From Bacilli bacterium (GTDB lineage: Bacteria; Bacillota_I; Bacilli_A; RF39; UBA660): a stretch of DNA of 9,717 bases. Below, piece by piece: positions 1 through 6,009 of the stretch. The stretch is taken from NCBI GenBank assembly GCA_024683115.1, contig JAIKYM010000010.1, positions 1 through 9,717 of the forward strand. Reading direction: 5' to 3'. The stretch's first letter is position 1, and each line of letters starts with the position of its first letter. The position numbers and the translations under genes are program-made. The notes under the pieces are model-generated. The model ran no database searches and was not told where the DNA came from. It worked only from the letters and a program-made list of their open reading frames with translations.

Positions 1-216
1 TATGTAGTATAATAATCCCATCAATAATAATCCTATAATATAACCTATTATTTTAACTTTTTTCATATAAACTCTCCTATCTTAAATTCTAATGTTAAAG
101 GGAGACATCAATCATCCTTTAACATTAGAATTTAAGATAGGAGAGTTTATATGAAAAAAGTTAAAATAATAGGTTATATTATAGGATTATTATTGATGGG
201 ATTATTATACTACATA
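1..216. repeat. Perfect 101-bp inverted repeat at the window edge (probable fold-back artefact)
   Basis: Positions 1-101 are the exact reverse complement of 116-216, with a 14-nt non-symmetrical centre (102-115). The right arm holds the ribosome binding site and the first 66 bases of the membrane-protein gene starting at 151, so the left arm is an inverted copy of a gene start with no gene of its own. The left arm runs to base 1, so its full length is unknown. A long perfect palindrome with a tiny spacer is usually unstable in bacterial chromosomes and is typical of fold-back chimeras at contig ends. A genuine inverted duplication is possible but less likely. The 150 bases before the gene hold nothing else that I can support. 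Confidence 0.95.
139..143 (+). promoter_or_regulatory. Ribosome binding site of the first membrane-protein gene
   Basis: AGGAG lies 7 bases before the ATG at 151 and fixes that start. A possible -10 box, TAGAAT, sits at 126-131, but with no clear -35 box. The sequence further upstream is the inverted copy, so the native promoter cannot be judged. Confidence 0.8.
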
Positions 217-1755
217 ATACTTCCACCTATTAATCCATCTTCAATATTATTCTGGTTTTATATTGGATTAGCTGCAGTAGTAAATTCAGTAATACATATT
301 GGAGATATTAAATGGAAAGTTTCAAAGAAAGCTGTAACTATTGAATCATGCCCTAAGCATGTATGGATTCCATTTTTATTTATTCCTGCTATGTTTATTA
401 TTATTTTAATAGTTAATGTAGCTATAGGACCAGTTTTCAATTCTCGTTCATGGGCTAACAGAATTGAAATAAATACAGGAGTATTCTCTGAGGAGATTGC
501 TGAAGTAGATTTTAATAAGATTCCATTGCTAGATAAGGATTCATCACAAAAACTTGGTGATAGAACAATGGGTCAAATGAATGAGTATGTATCTCAATAT
601 TATGTATCTAGTTTATATACTCAAATTAATTATAATGATGAAATAATTAGAGTTACACCTATTGAGTACGATGGACTAATTAAATGGATAACTAATAGAA
701 AAAATGGTATTAATGCTTATATTACTGTTAATTCTGTAGATGGTGCATCTAAATTAGTTAAGATGGATAAAGGTATGAAATATATGCCTTCTGCTTACTT
801 TGGAGAAGATTTAGAAAGAAAGTTAAGATTCTCTTATCCATTTGATATATTTGGTACATCAAGATTTGAAATTGATAATGAGGGTAAACCATATTGGATT
901 ACTCCAGTTATTAAATATACAGGTTTCTCTAGAAAAGAAGCTGTAGTTGGTGCAATTATATTAGATCCAGTTACAGGTGAATCTAAAAAGTATGATTTAA
1001 AAGATGTACCTGATTGGGTCGATAATGTATTCTATGCAGATTTAGTTATTGAACAAGTAAATGATTGGGGAGAATACCAAGGTGGATTCTTCAATTCTAT
1101 ATTTGGCCAAAAGAATGTTGTTAATACAACTGAAGGTTATAATTATTTAGCATTAAACGATGATATTTATTTATACACTGGTATAACTTCTGTATCATCT
1201 GATGAATCTAACTTAGGTTTCATTTTAACTAACTTAAGAACTGGTAAGACTACATACTATGAAGTACCAGGTGCTGAAGAATACTCAGCTATGGATTCAG
1301 CTAAGGGTCAAGTACAACAAATGAACTATACATCTACATTCCCACTTTTAATAAATTTAAATGGTAGACCAACTTATTTAGTATCTTTAAAGGATAATGC
1401 TGGTTTAGTTAAGATGTATGCATTTATAGATGTACAAGATTATCAAAAGGTGGTAGTTACTGATGCTTCTGAAGGAATTCAAAAAGCTGCAGCTAATTAT
1501 CTATCTAAAAATGGAACAGGTAAAGATACAACTAATAATATAACTAAGAAGATTATTATTAAATCAATTAATAATGCTGTATTAGATGGTAATTCATATT
1601 ATTACATTGTTGATACTGAAGGTAAGAAATATATTGTTTCTATCAAGGTATCTAACTTATTACCTTATATTAAGGAAGGTAGTAAGGTGGTAGTATCATA
1701 CTATCAAGAAGATGATTTTATAGAAATTAGTTCTATATCTACTGATAACGAATAA
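151..1755 (+). CDS. Three-TM membrane protein with a large extracytoplasmic domain, conserved-hypothetical type
   Basis: This 534-residue protein has three hydrophobic segments near its N-terminus (about residues 5-24, 31-51 and 71-92). The segment between TM2 and TM3 is lysine-rich, so by the positive-inside rule the remaining ~440 residues face outward. That part is rich in Gly, Tyr, Asp and aromatic residues, with WG, GYNY, NDD and GAEEYSAM stretches and a beta-rich look. The last ~65 residues (about 466-530) resemble a small beta-barrel, but I cannot name a fold. The only cysteine is Cys67, in the predicted cytoplasmic loop. It resembles large conserved Firmicute membrane proteins of unknown role as I recall them; no function is assigned. 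It starts at an ATG with AGGAG 7 bases upstream and ends before a strong terminator, so it appears to be the end of its transcription unit. Its first 66 bases also form the right arm of the terminal inverted repeat. Confidence 0.85.
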   Translation: MKKVKIIGYIIGLLLMGLLYYIILPPINPSSILFWFYIGLAAVVNSVIHIGDIKWKVSKKAVTIESCPKHVWIPFLFIPAMFIIILIVNVAIGPVFNSRSWANRIEINTGVFSEEIAEVDFNKIPLLDKDSSQKLGDRTMGQMNEYVSQYYVSSLYTQINYNDEIIRVTPIEYDGLIKWITNRKNGINAYITVNSVDGASKLVKMDKGMKYMPSAYFGEDLERKLRFSYPFDIFGTSRFEIDNEGKPYWITPVIKYTGFSRKEAVVGAIILDPVTGESKKYDLKDVPDWVDNVFYADLVIEQVNDWGEYQGGFFNSIFGQKNVVNTTEGYNYLALNDDIYLYTGITSVSSDESNLGFILTNLRTGKTTYYEVPGAEEYSAMDSAKGQVQQMNYTSTFPLLINLNGRPTYLVSLKDNAGLVKMYAFIDVQDYQKVVVTDASEGIQKAAANYLSKNGTGKDTTNNITKKIIIKSINNAVLDGNSYYYIVDTEGKKYIVSIKVSNLLPYIKEGSKVVVSYYQEDDFIEISSISTDNE

Positions 1756-1787
1756 ATAGGTTAAATTTTAACCTATTTTTCTTTTTT
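1755..1787 (+). terminator. Rho-independent terminator after the membrane-protein gene
   Basis: A 10-bp perfect stem (AATAGGTTAA with TTAACCTATT, arms 1755-1764 and 1768-1777) has a 3-nt loop and a T-rich tail. The stop codon TAA overlaps the stem base. The right arm may also supply the -35 box of the next promoter. Confidence 0.85.
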
Positions 1788-1797
1788 ATGCTATAAT
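1768..1797 (+). promoter_or_regulatory. Promoter of the receiver-domain gene
   Basis: An extended -10 box, TG-C-TATAAT, occupies 1789-1797 (consensus TATAAT at 1792-1797). A weak -35 candidate, TTAACC at 1768-1773, lies 18 bases upstream inside the terminator arm. The predicted start of transcription near 1804 falls at the edge of the Shine-Dalgarno sequence AAGGAGG (1804-1810), so the leader would be only about 11 nt. Confidence 0.7.
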
Positions 1798-1814
1798 ACG
1801 TGTAAGGAGGGCCT

Positions 1815-2306
1815 ATGAATATATTAATAGTTGAGGATAATGTTGATAAAAAAGATTATATTTCTATGGTAATTAGACAAATTGATCCAACTGCTAATAT
1901 TAGATGGTTTAATAATTATCAAGATTCAGCATACTTTATTGATAAAAATAAAGATTATATAGATTATATTGTTTTAGACTGGTCTTTTCCGTTTAATTCA
2001 TATGAAAGAAGCGGTTATGCAATGGGACGTTTATTGCTAGATTATATGTCACATAGTTACATGAATTTAAAGACTATTATTTGTTCTTCAGATTTAGTAT
2101 ATGTTAATAATGTTAAATATCCATTTGTTGTAGATTCTATATTATTTGAAAATGATAAGAGTTTAGTTGATAAATTTGAAATTGCATTATCTAATAAAGA
2201 TTCTGAAGAAATTATAGAAAGTAAGATTAGAAAGTGTATTAATAAACCTGATACTACATATAAATATAAAAGAAAATTATCGTCTACTCCTTGGTGGATG
2301 CAATAA
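1815..2306 (+). CDS. Stand-alone response-regulator receiver (REC-like) protein
   Basis: This 163-residue protein reads as a single receiver domain. The N-terminus ILIVEDN gives the acidic pair Glu7/Asp8, the strand YIVLDWSFP places the likely phosphoacceptor at Asp55, and IICSSD (Ser91/Ser92) takes the place of the switch Thr/Ser. The usual Lys-Pro pair after strand 5 is not evident: the region reads SILFEND. No DNA-binding or enzymatic output domain follows, only a ~40-residue Lys-rich tail ending in STPWWMQ. No histidine kinase lies nearby. A full consensus ribosome binding site (AAGGAGG) sits 4 bases before the ATG. The gene ends in tandem TAA stops before its own terminator, so it is probably monocistronic. 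It could be a phosphotransfer intermediate, a protein-interaction receiver like those of the single-domain regulators, or a pseudo-receiver. The fold call is fairly secure, the role is not. Confidence 0.75.
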   Translation: MNILIVEDNVDKKDYISMVIRQIDPTANIRWFNNYQDSAYFIDKNKDYIDYIVLDWSFPFNSYERSGYAMGRLLLDYMSHSYMNLKTIICSSDLVYVNNVKYPFVVDSILFENDKSLVDKFEIALSNKDSEEIIESKIRKCINKPDTTYKYKRKLSSTPWWMQ

Positions 2307-2311
2307 TAAGT

Positions 2312-2340
2312 AAAGTAGGTATATACACCTACTTTTATTA
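2312..2340 (+). terminator. Terminator after the receiver gene
   Basis: AAAGTAGGT (2312-2320) pairs with ACCTACTTT (2327-2335) around a 6-nt loop, followed by a short T-rich tail (TATTA). The tail is weak, but the stem is perfect and directly follows the tandem stop codons. Confidence 0.65.
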
Positions 2341-2349
2341 TGTTAAAAT
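2341..2349 (+). promoter_or_regulatory. Extended -10 promoter of tex
   Basis: TG-T-TAAAAT gives an extended -10 box directly after the preceding hairpin. No good -35 box is visible. Transcription would start near 2355, immediately at the GAGGTG ribosome binding site (2354-2359), which implies a very short leader. Confidence 0.5.
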
Positions 2350-2365
2350 ATAAGAGGTGAACAAA

Positions 2366-4519
2366 ATGAATGAAACAATTATAAGTGAATTACAAGAAGA
2401 ATTACAAATAAGAAAAGAACAAATAACAACAGTTCTTAATTTATTAGAGGAAGGTGCTACAATACCTTTTATCGCAAGATATCGTAAGGAAGCAACTGGA
2501 GCACTTGATGAAAATCAAATTAAAACTATTGGTAATTTATATGATTACTATAATAAGCTAATGGAAAGAAAAGAAGATGTTATTAGACTTATTGATGAAA
2601 AAGGTTTATTAACTGATGATTTAAAGAAACAAATACTTGAATGTAAGAAGTTAGCTGAAGTAGAGGATTTATATAGACCATATAAAGAGAAGAAGAAAAC
2701 TAAAGCTACAGATGCTATTGCAGCAGGACTAGAATCACTTGCTAAGAAGATCATGTCTTTCCCTACTACTGGTAGTTTAAATGATATGGCTAAAAAGTTT
2801 ATCAATGATAAAGTAGAGAGTGTTGATGCAGCACTTGAAGGTGCAGGTTATATCATAGCTGAATGGATATCTGACAATGCTTATTATCGTAAATGGATTA
2901 GAAATAATGTGTTCCATACAGGTACTATTACATCTAAGGTAAAAAAGAATGCTGAAGATGAGAAGAAAACATATGAAATGTATTATGATTTCTCTGAACC
3001 AGTTAAATATATTAAACATTATAGATTGTTAGCTATTAACCGTGGTGAAGATGAAAAAGTATTAACTGTATCTATAGATATGGATGAAGAAGCAATTGAA
3101 AAATACTTAGAAGATAAATTAATAAAGAATAAAGATTCTTTTGTATGTGATTTAATTAAGAATAGTATTAAAGATTCTTTAAAGAGATTAATACTTCCAT
3201 CTATTGAAAGAGAGATTAGATCTGATTTAACTGAAGAAGCAGAAAAGAAAGCTATTGATACATTCTCAGTTAATCTAGAACATTTATTATTAACTAGACC
3301 TATTAAAGGTATGGTAGTATTAGGCTTTGACCCTGGATACGTAAATGGATGTAAGTTAGCTGTTGTTGATCAAAATGGAAAGTATTTAGATTCAACAGTT
3401 ATTAAACCTTTCTTAAATGGTAATTCAGAAGAAAGAATTAAAAAGGATAAAGAAATAGTTAAAGGATTAATAGATAAATACCATGTAGATATCATATCTA
3501 TTGGTAATGGTACAGCATCTCGTGAATCAGAAAAGTTCTGCTCAGAGATGATTAAAGAATATAACTTAAATTGTAAGTATATTATTACATCTGAAGCTGG
3601 TGCATCTATTTATTCTGCATCTAAATTAGCTATTGAGGAATTCCCAGACCTAGAGGTTGAAAAAAGATCAGCTGTATCTATAGGTAGAAGATTACAAGAT
3701 CCTTTATCAGAGTTAGTTAAAATTGATCCTAAATCAATTGGTGTAGGTGAATACCAATATGATGTTAATCAAAAGAACCTAGGAGAAGCATTAGACTTTA
3801 CTACATCTAAAGTTGTTAATGAAGTAGGTGTTAATGTTAATACTGCTTCCAAATCAATTTTAAAGTATGTTTCAGGCTTAACTAAGACATCTATTGATAA
3901 AATATATGATTATAAGGAAAATAATAAAATAACATCTAGGGATGAAATAAAGAAGATTAAAGGTATATCTGATAAAACATATGAACAATGTATTGGTTTC
4001 TTAAGAATATTAGATGGAACAAATCCATTGGATAAGACAGGAATCCATCCTGAATCATATGATATTACTAACAATCTATTAAAAGATGTTAATCTAGATA
4101 TTAAAGATATTAATACAGAAGCCTTTAAAGAAGCATTAGATAAAATTAATATTGATAGTGAAGCATCTAAATTAGGTACTGATACATATACATTAACTGA
4201 TATTATTAAAGAACTAAAGAATCCTGGATTAGATCCACGTGATGAATTAGAAGCACCAATACTTAAATCAGATATATTACATATAGAAGATTTAAAAGTT
4301 GGTATGGAATTAGAAGGAACAGTAAGAAATGTTGCATCCTTTGGTGCTTTCATTGATATAGGGCTACATGACGATGGATTATGTCATATATCTAAGATGA
4401 GTAAGTCATTTGTTAAGAATCCTAATGATATAGTTAATGTTGGTGATATAGTAAAATGTTATGTTGCTTCAATAGACTTAGAAAAACAAAAAGTACAATT
4501 ATCATTAATTAAAGATTAA
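2366..4519 (+). CDS. tex: Tex family S1 RNA-binding transcription accessory protein
   Basis: This 717-residue protein matches Tex (YdcI/YhgF) along its whole length. It has the N-terminal helical region with the family signature around GATIPFIARYRKEATGALDE and the LYRPYKEKKKTKA motif. A YqgF-like RNase H fold begins at GFDPGY (residues 320-325). Helix-hairpin-helix repeats follow at about 480-555, with NEVGVNVNTAS and IKGISDKTY. A C-terminal S1 domain (about 643-716) contains VASFGAFIDIG and ends QKVQLSLIKD. Tex binds RNA and single-stranded nucleic acid and affects transcription and gene expression; it is cytoplasmic. I chose the ATG at 2366 because GAGGTG ends 6 bases before it. The in-frame GTG at 2357 is part of that ribosome binding site and is rejected as a start. 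The gene has its own promoter and ends in tandem TAA stops with only a weak hairpin after it. The length is normal for the family. Confidence 0.97.
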   Translation: MNETIISELQEELQIRKEQITTVLNLLEEGATIPFIARYRKEATGALDENQIKTIGNLYDYYNKLMERKEDVIRLIDEKGLLTDDLKKQILECKKLAEVEDLYRPYKEKKKTKATDAIAAGLESLAKKIMSFPTTGSLNDMAKKFINDKVESVDAALEGAGYIIAEWISDNAYYRKWIRNNVFHTGTITSKVKKNAEDEKKTYEMYYDFSEPVKYIKHYRLLAINRGEDEKVLTVSIDMDEEAIEKYLEDKLIKNKDSFVCDLIKNSIKDSLKRLILPSIEREIRSDLTEEAEKKAIDTFSVNLEHLLLTRPIKGMVVLGFDPGYVNGCKLAVVDQNGKYLDSTVIKPFLNGNSEERIKKDKEIVKGLIDKYHVDIISIGNGTASRESEKFCSEMIKEYNLNCKYIITSEAGASIYSASKLAIEEFPDLEVEKRSAVSIGRRLQDPLSELVKIDPKSIGVGEYQYDVNQKNLGEALDFTTSKVVNEVGVNVNTASKSILKYVSGLTKTSIDKIYDYKENNKITSRDEIKKIKGISDKTYEQCIGFLRILDGTNPLDKTGIHPESYDITNNLLKDVNLDIKDINTEAFKEALDKINIDSEASKLGTDTYTLTDIIKELKNPGLDPRDELEAPILKSDILHIEDLKVGMELEGTVRNVASFGAFIDIGLHDDGLCHISKMSKSFVKNPNDIVNVGDIVKCYVASIDLEKQKVQLSLIKD

Positions 4520-4526
4520 TAACTCT

Positions 4527-4554
4527 TTGATTTAGCATTTTCTTGTGGTATTAT
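4527..4554 (+). promoter_or_regulatory. Promoter of the triad-protein/CxxC-protein operon
   Basis: The -35 box TTGATT (4527-4532) and extended -10 box TG-G-TATTAT (4546-4554) are separated by 16 bases. Transcription would start near 4561, with a leader of about 24 nt to the ATG at 4585. Confidence 0.75.
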
Positions 4555-4584
4555 ATATACTTGTTAATTGTGAGGAATATATAT

Positions 4585-5253
4585 ATGGATAAGAAGAAAC
4601 TTAAATGGAAATTATTTAAAATGAAAGAAAAAGCTTTATTAATACATGGCTTAAAAACAGGACGTATTCAAACTTATAGTGAAGAACTACTTGATAAACT
4701 TAGAAATATTTACTATGGAGGCATTCCAGCTTCTATAATATTACTTTCAAATGGTTTATCAAATGGCTATTGTTATGATAGAACTTTACTATTATCTCAA
4801 GCTTTCTTAGGTGAAAATGATAGAGTTAGATTAGTTTATGGAGATGTTGATTCAATTAAACTAAATCCTTATTATGAATATGATGAAAAAGATAAATTAG
4901 CATTTGATCATTGTGTTGTTGAAACAATTGAAAATGGTAAACATTATATATATGATACTTCATCAGGTTTTGTATATGATAAGGATTACTATTTACTAAT
5001 GGAACATCCAAAAATTAGAAGAACTGTATCTAAAAGACAAATAATAGATTTTATAGTTCAAGAAGATCAATACTCTGGACCAGATCCATATGTAGCAAAC
5101 ATGGTATTACCTATGATTGAAAAGACATATGGTAGAGAGAATGAAATGTATTCCATAGATGGAATTAACATGTTACAAAGAGAAGTAGCAATCTATAAGG
5201 ATAAGATTGAAAGTTTATTTGAGGACGAAGCTGAATTAAAACAAACTAAATAG
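4585..5253 (+). CDS. Cytoplasmic protein with a putative Cys/His/Asp papain- or transglutaminase-like core
   Basis: I do not recognise this 222-residue protein as a named gene. It has no signal peptide or membrane segment. Residues 60-128 resemble the core of papain/transglutaminase-like enzymes. NGYCYDRT puts Cys63 at the start of a helix (DRTLLLSQAF), FDHCVVE puts His109 on a following strand, and HYIYDTSSG puts Asp124 on the next strand. This Cys-helix, His-strand, Asp-strand order is the transglutaminase-like arrangement. The C-terminal third is helical and charged, ending in a possible coiled coil (about 195-220). The ATG at 4585 has GAGGA 8 bases upstream. An upstream in-frame ATG at 4543 would lie within the promoter and is rejected. 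The gene downstream starts 8 bases after the stop, so the two form an operon. It could be a cysteine peptidase, an acyltransferase or an inactive binding fold; the triad is inferred by eye. Confidence 0.75.
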   Translation: MDKKKLKWKLFKMKEKALLIHGLKTGRIQTYSEELLDKLRNIYYGGIPASIILLSNGLSNGYCYDRTLLLSQAFLGENDRVRLVYGDVDSIKLNPYYEYDEKDKLAFDHCVVETIENGKHYIYDTSSGFVYDKDYYLLMEHPKIRRTVSKRQIIDFIVQEDQYSGPDPYVANMVLPMIEKTYGRENEMYSIDGINMLQREVAIYKDKIESLFEDEAELKQTK

Positions 5254-5261
5254 GTGATAAT

Positions 5262-5705
5262 ATGACTAAATATATACTAGGTAAAGATGATGAAGATAAA
5301 ACTAGAATATGTCATATATGTGGAATATATTATAAGGTAAATCCAGAAACTAATAAGATAGAATTATTTACTTTAGGTTATTCTAGTAGGATTAAAGATT
5401 TTATAATTATACCTAGAGTAAATCTTCTTAAGAAGTTTATTAGTAGATTTAATGATGTTACTTTAACAGATAAAGTAGAAGAAGAGTTAAATAATATAGG
5501 AATACATTCATATAAATCTATTAAACATATATTAGATAGATATGCATATTATAGTTATTTAATATCATATGAAGAATACTTAAAATCACCTCGTATTGCT
5601 GAGGCAAATAGAATTTATAATGATTTAATTAGTCTTCAAGAATCAATAAATGATTATAAATCTAAAACAGTTATTCAAAAAAATAATAAATTTCTTCAAA
5701 AATAG
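5262..5705 (+). CDS. Small CxxC protein of unknown function
   Basis: This 147-residue protein is not one I recognise. Its N-terminus carries CHICG with Cys17 and Cys20. This is half of a zinc-knuckle-type motif, and there is no second cysteine pair in the chain, so metal binding would need dimerisation or other ligands. A middle beta-rich part (about 24-55, with FIIIPRVNLL) is followed by helical, Tyr- and Lys-rich sequence to the end, some with coiled-coil character (about 115-140). No signal peptide or membrane segment is visible. The ribosome binding site AGGTGA (5252-5257) overlaps the TAG stop of the preceding gene, so translation is probably coupled to the triad protein and the two may act together. 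No terminator follows: the tRNA promoter starts at the base after the stop codon. Confidence 0.75.
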   Translation: MTKYILGKDDEDKTRICHICGIYYKVNPETNKIELFTLGYSSRIKDFIIIPRVNLLKKFISRFNDVTLTDKVEEELNNIGIHSYKSIKHILDRYAYYSYLISYEEYLKSPRIAEANRIYNDLISLQESINDYKSKTVIQKNNKFLQK

Positions 5706-5733
5706 TTGCAAATACAAATTATTATGGTATAAT
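5706..5733 (+). promoter_or_regulatory. Promoter of the tRNA-Gly/tRNA-Asn unit
   Basis: The -35 box TTGCAA (5706-5711) and extended -10 box TG-G-TATAAT (5725-5733) are 16 bases apart. This is the best promoter in the window, as expected for a stable RNA. Transcription should start about 12 bases before the mature tRNA-Gly end. Read-through from the upstream operon is also possible. Confidence 0.8.
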
Positions 5734-5751
5734 TTTATTTGTCAACTTGAT

Positions 5752-5825
5752 GCGGGTGTAGGTCAATGGTAGACTTCCAGCCTTCCAAGCTGATTACGTG
5801 AGTTCGATTCTCATCACCCGCTCCA
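5752..5825 (+). tRNA. tRNA-Gly (anticodon UCC)
   Basis: The cloverleaf is complete. The acceptor GCGGGTG (5752-5758) pairs with CACCCGC (5815-5821), the D-stem GGTC pairs with GACT (one wobble pair), and the anticodon loop CTTCCAA (5782-5788) has TCC at 5784-5786. The T-arm GTGAG-TTCGATT-CTCAT lies at 5798-5814. The discriminator base is T and CCA is encoded (5823-5825). The first anticodon-stem position (27-43) is a C-A mismatch. It reads GGA and, by wobble, other Gly codons. Confidence 0.95.
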
Positions 5826-5837
5826 TTTTTTTTAATT

Positions 5838-5913
5838 GCCCAATTAGCTCAGTTGGTAGAGCGCGCGGCTGTTAACCGCTAGGTCGTAGGTTCGAGTCCT
5901 ACATTGGGCGCCA
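5838..5913 (+). tRNA. tRNA-Asn (anticodon GUU)
   Basis: The acceptor GCCCAAT (5838-5844) pairs with ATTGGGC (5903-5909). The D-arm is GCTC...GAGC, the anticodon loop CTGTTAA (5869-5875) has GTT at 5871-5873, and the T-arm GTAGG-TTCGAGT-CCTAC lies at 5886-5902. The discriminator base is G, with CCA encoded (5911-5913). The 27-43 position is a C-T mismatch. It is 12 bases downstream of tRNA-Gly and is surely co-transcribed with it. Confidence 0.95.
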
Positions 5914-5922
5914 TTTGATTAT

Positions 5923-5947
5923 AACTAGGTTTTACACCTAGTTTTTT
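5923..5947 (+). terminator. Terminator of the tRNA unit
   Basis: AACTAGGT (5923-5930) pairs with ACCTAGTT (5936-5943) around a 5-nt loop, and six T residues follow (5942-5947). This is a canonical rho-independent terminator just past tRNA-Asn. Confidence 0.9.
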
Positions 5948-5975
5948 CATTCTTTAACTCAATAGTATAAATATA

Positions 5976-5984
5976 TGTTATACT
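5976..5984 (+). promoter_or_regulatory. Extended -10 promoter of the LysM-like gene
   Basis: TG-T-TATACT is an extended -10 box with only a poor upstream -35 candidate (TTTAAC near 5953-5958). AGAGGTG (5996-6002) lies 7 bases before the ATG at 6010, giving a leader of about 20 nt. Confidence 0.55.
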
Positions 5985-6009
5985 TAATATAGAATAGAGG
6001 TGTATTGAT

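Noticed and set aside
1..216. Hairpin telomere of a linear replicon
   Set aside because: A resolved telomere would read as a palindrome symmetrical through its centre; the 14-nt centre here is asymmetrical.
1..216. Invertible promoter switch
   Set aside because: There is only a 14-nt segment between the arms, too short for a promoter, and no recombinase gene is visible.
2548..3019. Two overlapping reverse-strand open frames inside tex
   Set aside because: They are antisense shadows of an AT-rich coding strand, with no start signals or recognisable protein features.
3910..4353. Reverse-strand open frame of 147 codons inside tex
   Set aside because: It is fully antisense to the strongly conserved Tex sequence, has no ribosome binding site, and encodes a low-complexity Ser/Leu/Ile-rich product.
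4507..4532. Terminator after tex
   Set aside because: There is a 9-bp A/T-rich stem with a wobble pair, but no T-run follows, so it is too weak to call.
4543..4584. Upstream in-frame start extending the triad protein by 14 residues
   Set aside because: It lies within the -10 region and has no ribosome binding site, while ATG 4585 has GAGGA at good spacing.
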